Assembly (NCBI RefSeq): GCF_035712445.1
Contig: NZ_DASTAT010000097.1
Location: forward strand, 97,022-161,021
Source: Oligoflexus sp.
GTDB lineage: Bacteria > Bdellovibrionota_B > Oligoflexia > Oligoflexales > Oligoflexaceae
Direction: 5' to 3'
Length of the DNA: 64,000 nt
This document shows positions 35,989-44,987 of the stretch, one piece after another (position 1 is the first letter of the stretch; each line of letters starts with the position of its first letter). The notes below the pieces were generated by a model, which worked only from the letters and a program-made list of their open reading frames with translations, ran no database searches and had not been told where the DNA came from. Both the position numbers and the translations under genes were made by a program.

Positions 35989-38249
35989 AGCGACATCTTG
36001 CGGCCTTGCTGGTTCTGCTGGGCGTCTCCTGCAAATCCGAGATCGTTACGCATCAAAGACTCTTCACTCCGGGTGACAAGGGCGCCATGACCTTTAAGAT
36101 ACCTTCTGGAGGCCTTAACCTCATCATTCAGCCGACACTGCTGCCGGACGCAGACAGCCGGGCCAAGGCCCAGGCCTATCCCTATGCCTTTGAATATGTG
36201 ACGCTCGGCGCGGATCAGCAGCCGATCGCGCGGCAAAGAGTGCAGGGCCTTGTACATTGTGATCGTGTTCATGAAGGCGGACAGCAACGCACGCTGCGCT
36301 GTCCGGGTTCGCGGGTGCTGATCGATCTGAAATCAGGTCCGAAGGCGCCTCAGTATCTGACCATCCGCAGGGATTCGCAGGCGAAAGCCCGCGATTTGTT
36401 TTTTGCTGTGACCATGCGCGCCCCCCAGAGTGAATACCGCGCGAGGCTCCATGGTCTGCGCCTTTCTCCACATGAAAAATCCGCTCTGCTCGATACCGCC
36501 TATGCCGGGCAGGAGGAGGATGTGAAACAGCTCGCGGCCCTGAGCACGCTGGCACCAATGGGTCAAGCCGAGCAGGACTATCGGGACCAGGTCATCTATC
36601 AGGATGGGGCAGCAGCAACGCCGACCCCGCGATTTCCCAGCTACGCCGTAATCGGTCCCGAGGCCCGCATCGTGGTTCCGGTCTATCAGCGGGATGGGCT
36701 GGTTCGTGTGCGAGCCCTTCCTTTGGGCGATCGAAACGATTATACGGTGTGCTGGCAGCCGATGGCCGAGCCTCTGGATGGCCGCTGCTATAAAACGGCC
36801 CACAGCGCATCACCGGATACAAGCTTTCCCTTTCCGCGCGGTCGACTGATTTTTTCTGCGCCTCAGCCCCTGGCCTTGGATGTTGAATATTCTTTGACGG
36901 AGCAGCAGAAATTCCATCTGGCTGACGCGGTGCAGCAGTATAGCGCTTATCGCCTGCCTTCCGGGCAAACGCTTTCGGTGAATCTGGATCCGTTTCAGAC
37001 GCAGGAATTCCTTCCTCTGCGCCTGCACGTTTGGGCTGTCCATGGGCAGAAGGGAGAGCAGCAGCCGGCTGTCCTGGAGCTGAAGATCGTGATGCCAGAC
37101 GGCACTCTGCGTCAGCGCGAGAGATTGACGCTGGATATGCGGCGTTCTCCTTTCGATCGTTCCGCGAGCGAAGCGGAAGTTCTGAGTCGGTTGAATACCT
37201 TTCATGTGGCAGCGGGCCACGGCGGTGGGCGTCTGCTGATCCAGGCGAGTCCTTCCATTCTTGTGAATATGACGCTGGGACGCGCCTCCACTCCCCTTTA
37301 TTCCGAGCTTCAGGCTCATGGAATGATACGCGCCGATCAGGAGAGGGAATTTTGGATTCCCATCACGCCGGAAGAATCAGTGCCCCAGGATATGGTCGCA
37401 TCCTATGCCTGGAATCCTGACGTTGGCCTTGTCGCAGCGCAGCGAGTTTTCTTTCCCACGCGCGATCTCAGTCCCGGTTCTTTTGCCTTCACTCCGACGC
37501 GGCTTGAAGAGATGACCTGGGAAGGTCGCAAAAGATCGGCGCATTATGTTCAGCTGCAGCCGGGCCTCGGCATCGAAGCCTTTTTGGAACGCGGACCCAT
37601 CCTGCCGATGATGCTCGTCGCAGCGCCGGGATCGCATGCCGCTCTGCGTGTCAACGGACATACACTCTGGGAAGGTCGACTGGATCGGAGCACTCAGATG
37701 GGTCAACTCGATGCCTCACGTTTTGCTCCGGGCTCGCGACTTCAACTCGTGGCGGAGGGTGCGGAAATTTTTGTGGGTGGCATTCGTCTTGCACAGAGTA
37801 TGAGCACCGTTTATGCGAAACGTTTTTACTATAGTCAGAATCGAGGTTCCTTTCTGATTCAAAAAACCAGTCCCCAGCAGACAGTGAGTATTGAGCTTCT
37901 TCTGACCGAAGCACCGACGGCCACGGCTCAGGTGCAGGTGAATGTCGAAACTCGTTCGGGTGCCGTGCCTCCTTCACTTTCCCGTGAGTTCACGCATCGG
38001 CAGCGGGTCTATACGATCATGCCTCGGACTTTGGTCGCCGATTCCGTCCTGGCCGATGGCAGGAAAGCTGAGCTGGTGACCTTTCCGCTTCCCTTGCGAT
38101 CGGATCTTCCGTCGGGCGAGTACCAGGTGAACGTCACCACGTCTGGAATGAAGGGAGCGTTCCTGGCTGTCTCCTCGCAGCTGCCCAACTTCGGCATTCG
38201 TCTGACGTCGGCTTCGGATCGAGCGCCGATGAACGAGGCTCCTGAATGA
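35985..38249 (+). CDS. Large lipoprotein of the Pgs-like operon
   Basis: A 754-residue lipoprotein with a short signal ending LLVLLGVSC (Cys16). The mature part is beta-rich with no membrane segment, for example MTFKIPSGGLNLIIQPTL early and SIELLLTEAPTATAQVQVNVE late, suggesting several beta-sandwich domains. I recognise no family, and none of the metallophosphatase signatures of PgsA/CapA are present. Its ATGA start overlap with the PgsC-like gene and its own end overlap with the next gene show tight coupling. A role in carrying or shaping the polymer in the periplasm is inference. Confidence 0.7.
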   Translation: MKRHLAALLVLLGVSCKSEIVTHQRLFTPGDKGAMTFKIPSGGLNLIIQPTLLPDADSRAKAQAYPYAFEYVTLGADQQPIARQRVQGLVHCDRVHEGGQQRTLRCPGSRVLIDLKSGPKAPQYLTIRRDSQAKARDLFFAVTMRAPQSEYRARLHGLRLSPHEKSALLDTAYAGQEEDVKQLAALSTLAPMGQAEQDYRDQVIYQDGAAATPTPRFPSYAVIGPEARIVVPVYQRDGLVRVRALPLGDRNDYTVCWQPMAEPLDGRCYKTAHSASPDTSFPFPRGRLIFSAPQPLALDVEYSLTEQQKFHLADAVQQYSAYRLPSGQTLSVNLDPFQTQEFLPLRLHVWAVHGQKGEQQPAVLELKIVMPDGTLRQRERLTLDMRRSPFDRSASEAEVLSRLNTFHVAAGHGGGRLLIQASPSILVNMTLGRASTPLYSELQAHGMIRADQEREFWIPITPEESVPQDMVASYAWNPDVGLVAAQRVFFPTRDLSPGSFAFTPTRLEEMTWEGRKRSAHYVQLQPGLGIEAFLERGPILPMMLVAAPGSHAALRVNGHTLWEGRLDRSTQMGQLDASRFAPGSRLQLVAEGAEIFVGGIRLAQSMSTVYAKRFYYSQNRGSFLIQKTSPQQTVSIELLLTEAPTATAQVQVNVETRSGAVPPSLSREFTHRQRVYTIMPRTLVADSVLADGRKAELVTFPLPLRSDLPSGEYQVNVTTSGMKGAFLAVSSQLPNFGIRLTSASDRAPMNEAPE

Positions 38250-39079
38250 AGAGCTTCATGATGCGCGGGGGCGCGGCTTTTTCTTTTCTTCTGCTTTTGG
38301 CTGGATGCAAAGGATGCACCGTGATTCCGAAGCCTGACGATACGGCTCCTGGTTCCTATCGGGGATTATTTCTGGATGTCCTGAAAAACAGGACGCTGCC
38401 GCGTTCGGTTCATGCTTTCGCTCAGACTGAAGGCTATCGCTATGAAAGTGATGCGCGTGAACTCAAGATCGTGGGTCCACCCGCCTCGCGGCTTGGCACT
38501 TACTTTATCAGTCAAAGCAGCCAGAGAAACGGCATCAATCTGCAGGCTCCGCATGGTGACAGTGATCTGAAAACCAAGGAGATTGCGGAGCTCATGTGTC
38601 AGGAGCAGAGTTATGACAGCTGCGGCATCAATACGATGCACCGCCGCTCCTTCGACTTCGCGCATGAGTCGGTCTCGCCCTTTCAGGAATTCACGGAAGC
38701 GATCGTGACCAACGATCCCCATGCCTTGATCGTGCAGCTGCATGGCTTTGAATCCGCCAAACGAAAAAACGGCCCGGAGCAGCAGGCCCGGATGATACTC
38801 AGCACAGGGCAGGACAGTCGCGCTTTGCGTGCGGCGCTGGCTTCGCTGCAACTGGATAAGGATCCCAGCATCCTGGTCTATGGCGTCACGACCCGGGAAT
38901 TGGGAGCGACGCGCAATGCCCAGGGCGGACTGATAAAACGTATAGGCCGCGGACATTTCCTTCACATCGAAACGTCCCTGGCATTCCGGGAACAGCTGCA
39001 GAATGATCGCAAAGAACGTGATTTCCTCGATGGCATTATTAGGGCAGTCAAAAAACAATATGATGAAACCAGAAATTAG
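38246..39079 (+). CDS. Lipoprotein with putative metal-hydrolase signature
   Basis: A 277-residue lipoprotein (signal ending LLLLAGC, Cys near 21). The core carries LQAPHGDSDLKTKEIAELMC (about 98-117), LIVQLHGFES and HFLHIETSLAFR. These three motifs recur in the protein at 47785, so the two are paralogues. The pattern H-G-D, then a second HG, then HxE resembles the zinc-site layout of N-formylglutamate amidohydrolase/PghP-type hydrolases, but I cannot confirm the family. In a Pgs-like operon a gamma-glutamyl hydrolase that trims or releases polymer would make sense (inference). ATGA overlap with the gene before; the next gene starts 20 bases before its stop. Confidence 0.6.
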   Translation: MKSFMMRGGAAFSFLLLLAGCKGCTVIPKPDDTAPGSYRGLFLDVLKNRTLPRSVHAFAQTEGYRYESDARELKIVGPPASRLGTYFISQSSQRNGINLQAPHGDSDLKTKEIAELMCQEQSYDSCGINTMHRRSFDFAHESVSPFQEFTEAIVTNDPHALIVQLHGFESAKRKNGPEQQARMILSTGQDSRALRAALASLQLDKDPSILVYGVTTRELGATRNAQGGLIKRIGRGHFLHIETSLAFREQLQNDRKERDFLDGIIRAVKKQYDETRN

Positions 39080-42000
39080 ATGGTGGCAGCCTGCGCTCTG
39101 GACACAGGCTTTGTTCAGCGCTGCCCTTATGGGAAGTTCAAGCGGCTCGCTCCAGGCCGAGGCCTGGCCTTTTTTTCCTTTGTCGCTTGCTGAAAATGCA
39201 GACGTGCCGCTGGTTCAGAGAAAAATGAATCTGGATGCTCACGATGTTCGACTTATGGACGGTGCGGAGCGTCACGGCGAACGCTACCACTTGCCCGTAA
39301 AAGGTCGTGTTGTCATTCTGCAGAAAGCTCAGGATGAATTGCGGATGGAGGGTCTTTCCGGGAACGATCAGGCCTGGCGTTGGGCCGAGCGCAGTGGACC
39401 CTTGGCTATCACGATGGACAATCCGGCTCCGGTGTCCGGCGTGGTCAGGATTCCCGCGGCTGATCGCGACCGATGGATCGAGATCGTGGCGCGCGAACAA
39501 CTTGATGTCTCGCTCCATGCTCTTCGTTCCGAGGAAGTCGGGGCACGCCTGGAAGACGAGATGCGGGCCCAGAGCCTTGCCGGTGATGATGTGCGGGTGA
39601 CAAGGCAGGATGGTCGGGAGGATACCTTTTATCGCGTGACGCGTGATGCCTCGCTGGTATTGCGGAGCCCTGCGCTGGTGAAAATTCAGAGCCGGATGGC
39701 TCTGCCTCTTTTGAAAGACGATCAGAAGTCACTCTGTGTTGTTCGCTATCAGACAGACGCGGGTGAGCACTTTGTTCAGAATGCATCGGCTCCCTCGCCT
39801 TACGAAAGCGGACGGATGGCGGGTAAAAATATAGGCGTCGGCTCCCCATCGGTTTTCTATCTTGTGCTGTCCGAAGCCGCTGAACTCAAACTCGCGAGCA
39901 ACTGTCTTTTGAATGTGCAGAGTCTTCCCCTGGAACGTGACACCCCTCTTGTGGATGACAGAAATCATCCGCAGCTTTTTGCGGCCTGGGCGAAATCGAA
40001 GACGAAGCCACTGGAAACGTTCCTGCAGCTGGCCAGGATTCCACGAGAAACGACTGATTACCGCCTGTTTCAGGCGCTGCAGCGACAGCTCATGGGGAAT
40101 GCGCTTTATTTTAGGGCTCTTTATCCCGAGGATCTGAAGAGCAGTGAATCTGTGAATCGCATCCGTGCCGCCTTCCGCCGCGATCATCCCGATGCGCGTT
40201 TGAATGCAGCCCTGATTCCTGAAGCACAGCAGGCGGATTGTCTTTGCGTGCAAAGCGCCGAGGAACGCCGAACCCTGTCGTTCACCAATCCCAGTGAAGG
40301 GCGCGAGACTCTGGCCCGTATCGTGGTGCCGGAACAACAGAAATTTCAGGACCTCGACTTTCAAATGGTCTTCATGGATCCCAATGGAAAGATCATCAAA
40401 CGCCAGGATGCTCGCATGGAAAGCATTTCAGGTGATGGTGCCCAGCTCGCCGCCGTGACTGTTTCCGTCCCGGCCAAAACCCGAACGATTGCGATCACGC
40501 GCAGAGCGCAAGGGCCAAGTTTTCCGCGGCTGGGACTGGAAATTTTGCTGGAGAAAGAAGCCGGGGTCGATCAGGCGGCGTTGATGCAGCAGCTGCGTGA
40601 TCCCAAGAAGGGTTTGCTGGCTTTTGTCATGGAGGGCAAGAGCGACAGCTTAAGCCTGGAGGATCAGTTGAGGCTGATGCCTATGCGGCAAAGCCTTCAA
40701 AGGCAGTCGGAGTATCTGAAGAATCTGACCACAACCCCGATGAAGCTGGATGCCGCGGCCCTGCATCAGGCCAGGCGCGCGATGATTGCAGAAGGCAGCT
40801 TTCATGCGCTTCGCAATATCTGCCTGGGCAGCATCAATGGTCAGGGAACTCTTGCGAAAGAGGCCTTTTACTGCCTCCGGGAAACCCTGCGCGGCATGCA
40901 GGATTATCGAAGCCTCGCCGTGATCCTTGGCTGGCAGTATAAGAAAACGCCGAGTGATACAATTCCTGCCGATTACATCGACGCTCTGAATAAGGCGGGA
41001 TATCCGGCTGAAGCCCTGATGCTGGCCGCTGAGTATGCGCGGACGTCCAAAGCGGGCCAACCCCTGTTGCAGGACCTTCAGTCCAGTCTTCCGCATGCTG
41101 ATATCCTCTTGCAATCAGATTCCCTGCCTCGTGTCCAGCGTTTTGCCAAATCGGTCTTCCTGCTCGACCGCGTTGCCGCGGAGAAGCGCCAGGCCTTTAC
41201 GCTCGAAGATAAGCAGCGGATTCAGCTGGAGTCAGATTCCCCGGAATGGGAAACATTCGAATTGGAATGGAGGGCCCGGGCGAGCCACGAGGATACCTCG
41301 CCTCTTCATTGGGTGCAGGTCGCGCGTGCGCAGACTTCGCGGATGGTTCCGCTTCTTTTGGAGGGGACAAGCAATGAATGGATCGACGAGGAAAAGGCCG
41401 AGCTTTCCTACCCTGCCCGCTTTCTGATTCAGATCAAAAAAGGTGCGCCGGTTAAAATTACGGGTCGCGGCGAGCTGCTTTATCTTCGTATGAAGCGTGT
41501 TCCGAATTCCATGATCACGCATGATCGTGATGAACTGGTTCATGTCTTCCCCGAGGATCCGAAGGATGATGATTACCTTGCCGCTTTTTCCCGCATAGGC
41601 CAGTGGGAGGAGTCGCGACGCATGAACGAGGCCATGACTTTGCGTGCGGCTCTGATTGCCGATCTGCGCAAAGCAAAACCTTTGACATGGCCTCATGTGC
41701 AAAGACTCAGGATTCTGGAAAACGGGATGCGTTGGATGCCGCTGCCCACCGAGGTGCAGGCGGCCCAGCTCATGCGCGAGGAGTTCACCGCCTATGCCCC
41801 CGATCATCCGGTGATGGCAGCGCAGAAGGCGCTTTTGCCCCGGATGGATGCTGATGTGATCACCATAGTGGGATCCGAGGAAGAGGATGTCACGGAACTG
41901 GAACTTTCTCAGAATGCGTCGCTTCGCATGCAGATCCGCTTTCTGGCCCTGGATGAATCCGGGCGTCTGCCGCAGGATATCGAGATGAAGGTGGACGAGG

Positions 42001-43370
42001 GGCCCTGGCAAAGTCTCACGCTTCACAAAAAGGACAGTACGCATCCTTTGGAACTGACGGCCGGTGTGCATCGGATTGGCCTTCGATTCAAGGAGAAAGG
42101 TGGACCCCGTTATCTGGCCATGAAGTTGGCAGCACCGACGGGTGCGGGCTGGACTCAGCTTCAGTTGAAAAAAGTCAAATACTGGGCTGTGCCGACACCT
42201 GCTCAGCCGCTGGTTTTAAAAACGGCAGGACTGTATCGAATTCATCGACTGAAAAATAAGCGCGTGGACATTCAATACCGCGCCGTGAAGAAGGGGGAAA
42301 GCTTCACAGTGCCCGAAGGGGATGCCGCCTATCGCTTTTATACCCTGACGGCTGATGACGATAAAAGGCCCCGGCGTGAGCGTTTCATTCGTCTCGCGAG
42401 CCTTGTGGATGAGCCTGTGTCCCCTGACTTTGCCATGCCCGAGGCCACGCGGCCCGTCTATAGCGTGAGTGATGCCCCGGCCTTGTCTTTGGCTCTGGGA
42501 ACGCGCAGTAACTGCCGTGAAGAGGACAACGACAAGCCAGGCTTCTGTGACGATGTCTGGCATCCCAAGCTTGCTCTGACTCTGAGTCAAAGACGGGAGG
42601 ACAGTCAAACCTTCGGCCGGGTTTCCGTATTTCCAGGAGCTCTGCCTTTGGGTCAGCTCACTCTCGGCTGGGATAAACTTTCGCCCTCACGCGCGCTGAG
42701 TTATGAAATCGAGGGTCATGCGTTCTTTGCTGATAATGCTGGTGAATCCCTGCAAGGGGGCGGCGGGAGCCTCGGCGTTTTCTATAAGACGGCCTGGGGC
42801 AGTCTGGATGCTCAGTCCGGTTTGCGGCTGAATGCATGGGAGGCGAATCGCCGTCGCATTCATCCTGATCTGCCGCAGGAAGTGGCCAGTCAGTGGAAAT
42901 CCGATCATCGTCGAACGCTTGGGATCAGTCAGTCTCTTGAACAAAAATCGGGACTCTCGGATAGCTTTCGTTTGAATCTTGCCGCCACGACCAATCCGCC
43001 CGGTGCGGATCAGGACAAGGTTTGGGATCAGGCTTCGGTGGTGGCGTCCTGGCTGCGAGCGTGGACTCCTGTGATTTCAACAGGCCTTGGTTACGAAGCC
43101 CGCTATTATTTTCGTGATGAACGCCGCGCGGATTATCTTCTGCGTTATAGCCCTCGCTTCAGCCTTGTGGCTTTGAATTATGACGCCCTGCAATGGCCGA
43201 TACTGACGCGAATTCAGGTGGGGCTGGAGTCGGATTCTCCGCGCACTGTTTTCAGTCTGACAATCGAAACTCCGCTGGGCAAGGAGCTGAATCCTGATGC
43301 CGCCAGTCTTCGGAATTTTCCCTTCAGTGATCAGGGTCGCGGCGAAATATTTAAACGGCATGTTCAATAG
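39060..43370 (+). CDS. Giant exported protein with possible C-terminal outer-membrane barrel
   Basis: A 1436-residue protein. The ATG at 39060 overlaps the previous gene by 20 bases; a hydrophobic signal (WTQALFSAALMGSSS) ends near LQAEA. Residues about 40-550 are mixed, with long beta-type stretches; about 550-900 are helical, solenoid-like (AALHQARRAMIAEGSFHAL, PADYIDALNKAGYPAEALMLAAEYA). The last about 290 residues alternate polar and hydrophobic residues with aromatic ends (LALTLSQRRED, QLTLGWDKL, SLGVFYKTAWGSL, GLGYEARYYF, RFSLVALNYDALQWP), the look of an outer-membrane beta-barrel. This solenoid-plus-barrel layout recalls exporters such as BcsC and PgaA, but no homology is claimed. It could be the outer-membrane exit of the polymer. 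Confidence 0.6.
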   Translation: MMKPEIRWWQPALWTQALFSAALMGSSSGSLQAEAWPFFPLSLAENADVPLVQRKMNLDAHDVRLMDGAERHGERYHLPVKGRVVILQKAQDELRMEGLSGNDQAWRWAERSGPLAITMDNPAPVSGVVRIPAADRDRWIEIVAREQLDVSLHALRSEEVGARLEDEMRAQSLAGDDVRVTRQDGREDTFYRVTRDASLVLRSPALVKIQSRMALPLLKDDQKSLCVVRYQTDAGEHFVQNASAPSPYESGRMAGKNIGVGSPSVFYLVLSEAAELKLASNCLLNVQSLPLERDTPLVDDRNHPQLFAAWAKSKTKPLETFLQLARIPRETTDYRLFQALQRQLMGNALYFRALYPEDLKSSESVNRIRAAFRRDHPDARLNAALIPEAQQADCLCVQSAEERRTLSFTNPSEGRETLARIVVPEQQKFQDLDFQMVFMDPNGKIIKRQDARMESISGDGAQLAAVTVSVPAKTRTIAITRRAQGPSFPRLGLEILLEKEAGVDQAALMQQLRDPKKGLLAFVMEGKSDSLSLEDQLRLMPMRQSLQRQSEYLKNLTTTPMKLDAAALHQARRAMIAEGSFHALRNICLGSINGQGTLAKEAFYCLRETLRGMQDYRSLAVILGWQYKKTPSDTIPADYIDALNKAGYPAEALMLAAEYARTSKAGQPLLQDLQSSLPHADILLQSDSLPRVQRFAKSVFLLDRVAAEKRQAFTLEDKQRIQLESDSPEWETFELEWRARASHEDTSPLHWVQVARAQTSRMVPLLLEGTSNEWIDEEKAELSYPARFLIQIKKGAPVKITGRGELLYLRMKRVPNSMITHDRDELVHVFPEDPKDDDYLAAFSRIGQWEESRRMNEAMTLRAALIADLRKAKPLTWPHVQRLRILENGMRWMPLPTEVQAAQLMREEFTAYAPDHPVMAAQKALLPRMDADVITIVGSEEEDVTELELSQNASLRMQIRFLALDESGRLPQDIEMKVDEGPWQSLTLHKKDSTHPLELTAGVHRIGLRFKEKGGPRYLAMKLAAPTGAGWTQLQLKKVKYWAVPTPAQPLVLKTAGLYRIHRLKNKRVDIQYRAVKKGESFTVPEGDAAYRFYTLTADDDKRPRRERFIRLASLVDEPVSPDFAMPEATRPVYSVSDAPALSLALGTRSNCREEDNDKPGFCDDVWHPKLALTLSQRREDSQTFGRVSVFPGALPLGQLTLGWDKLSPSRALSYEIEGHAFFADNAGESLQGGGGSLGVFYKTAWGSLDAQSGLRLNAWEANRRRIHPDLPQEVASQWKSDHRRTLGISQSLEQKSGLSDSFRLNLAATTNPPGADQDKVWDQASVVASWLRAWTPVISTGLGYEARYYFRDERRADYLLRYSPRFSLVALNYDALQWPILTRIQVGLESDSPRTVFSLTIETPLGKELNPDAASLRNFPFSDQGRGEIFKRHVQ

Positions 43371-43382
43371 GAAGGAAATACC

Positions 43383-44987
43383 GTGGCATCTGGCAGCGCA
43401 CAGGTCATAAGAATCGGCGAGCGACATCCGCCTCGGTCCGCTCTTGAGCTGGATCAGTGGAATGATGAGATCGAGGCCATGCGGTCCAAGGCCAGCCTGG
43501 GGCCTGATGAAAAAAAGAAGGCCTTGTCCCTGGCGCTTTCTGTGCTGGATGGAACGCAGGAAAGCATACTTCGGCAGAAAGCCCTGCTCCTTTGCGCGGA
43601 ACTGTTTTCCCGCAACACCGATCTTTTGCCGAGGGATGCCCTGAGGGATCACATTCGGGCGATCCTGGGGGATGCCCGGGCGAATATCTGGGAACAGGTC
43701 GCCGCTCTTTTGATCTGCTGGCGTTTGGAAAGACCGATGCAAGCCGCAGCGCAGCTGGCTGCCCTGCTTGAGATGAGTCATGCGCGCGAGGATGGATTTT
43801 TTCTGAGAGCAAACCTGATGGAGCATGCAAAGCATGATCATGGGTTTTTCGAGTTTCTCAGACCTCAGTTCCAGAGGCTTATCTTCGATACCTCAGCTTA
43901 TGTCCGCATCCGTGCTCTGGAACTTTTGACCCTTCATCAGGAATCCATGCTGCTTCTGGAACGCTGCGAGGAAGGCGAAACCGATCCTCAGGTGCAGCCC
44001 GCGCTTCTCTATTGCTTTGCGGAGCTGCTTTTTGGCTGTGAAACGGGTCAGATCAAGCGCGTGGAGCAGGCATTTCAGCGCTTTTACGGGCAGTTCAGCA
44101 TCGAGGCTCGCAGCGCTTTTCTGATGCGACTCAATGAGCATCTTATGACAGTTCTTCATGAGGGGCAGGGTCTGGCTGAAGCTCGGCGGGAAAGCCTTGC
44201 TCATGTCCTGGAGATCGTGCGCAGGGATGAGCAGGACGTTTTGCTCCGGCACTCATCCCTGACCCGGCGCTGTCTTCAGATCCTGGATCATACCGAGCAG
44301 CGGGCTTTGTTTGTCAAACTCGCCAAGGCTCTGGCGGCTGAAAAAAATTCCGAGACGTTTGTTTGGACTCATAGTGCATCGCTGCAGGACATCGGGCCCG
44401 TGCTCACTGTTCTGGCCTATTTTGGTTTGGGCTATGAAATCAGGGAAAAAACTGGAGAGATGGAAATCAGGCCGGCCTATGGCTTCTCCTTGAGCGTCTG
44501 GCGTTTTATCCATGAACTCAAAACACCATCCGGCAACAAAAGGCAGGGAGCGGCTCATTGGAAGAGTCGGCATCTTCAGGGTGAGATACGGATTCCATCA
44601 AGCCTGACCTGTGAGCTTGTGGCCACCACGGTTCCCGGCGAACCGCTTTATATCCCGGAAGCAGGGGGCTGGCGTCCCTGGCTGCCTTTGCTCTGCGATG
44701 TTTATCGGATGATCTTCCGCTTTCCGGTCCTCAGGATATTGACGGCCGATGGCGTGACGACTGTCGAGCGACCCGGCTCCTGGATGCAGCGCGCGAAGGC
44801 CTGGCTCCTTCTGGTTTTTGGTTATGAACGCGTGAGCCGCCTGAGAAACTGGACCGCCCGTCATGGAGCGGATCCTGCAGCCTATATCAAGCGCCTTCAT
44901 GAACTCGGTTTTTCGACCAGGTTCGTGCCGGCGCACGCGGATGATAACGACAGTACGATCATGAAATTTTTCGGACGGGAATCATGA
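43383..44987 (+). CDS. Helical-repeat cytoplasmic protein of the Pgs-like operon
   Basis: A 534-residue protein without a signal peptide. Residues about 20-340 are repeated helical pairs resembling HEAT/armadillo repeats (DTSAYVRIRALELLTLHQES, KALSLALSVLDGTQESILRQKALLL). The last 190 residues are mixed, with a hydrophobic AWLLLVFGYERVSRLRN near 475. No catalytic motif is recognised. GTG start with AGGAAG before it. It lies 12 bases after the giant exported protein and overlaps the PgsB-like gene by 4 bases (ATGATG), so it probably works directly with the ligase, perhaps as a scaffold. Confidence 0.6.
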   Translation: MASGSAQVIRIGERHPPRSALELDQWNDEIEAMRSKASLGPDEKKKALSLALSVLDGTQESILRQKALLLCAELFSRNTDLLPRDALRDHIRAILGDARANIWEQVAALLICWRLERPMQAAAQLAALLEMSHAREDGFFLRANLMEHAKHDHGFFEFLRPQFQRLIFDTSAYVRIRALELLTLHQESMLLLERCEEGETDPQVQPALLYCFAELLFGCETGQIKRVEQAFQRFYGQFSIEARSAFLMRLNEHLMTVLHEGQGLAEARRESLAHVLEIVRRDEQDVLLRHSSLTRRCLQILDHTEQRALFVKLAKALAAEKNSETFVWTHSASLQDIGPVLTVLAYFGLGYEIREKTGEMEIRPAYGFSLSVWRFIHELKTPSGNKRQGAAHWKSRHLQGEIRIPSSLTCELVATTVPGEPLYIPEAGGWRPWLPLLCDVYRMIFRFPVLRILTADGVTTVERPGSWMQRAKAWLLLVFGYERVSRLRNWTARHGADPAAYIKRLHELGFSTRFVPAHADDNDSTIMKFFGRES

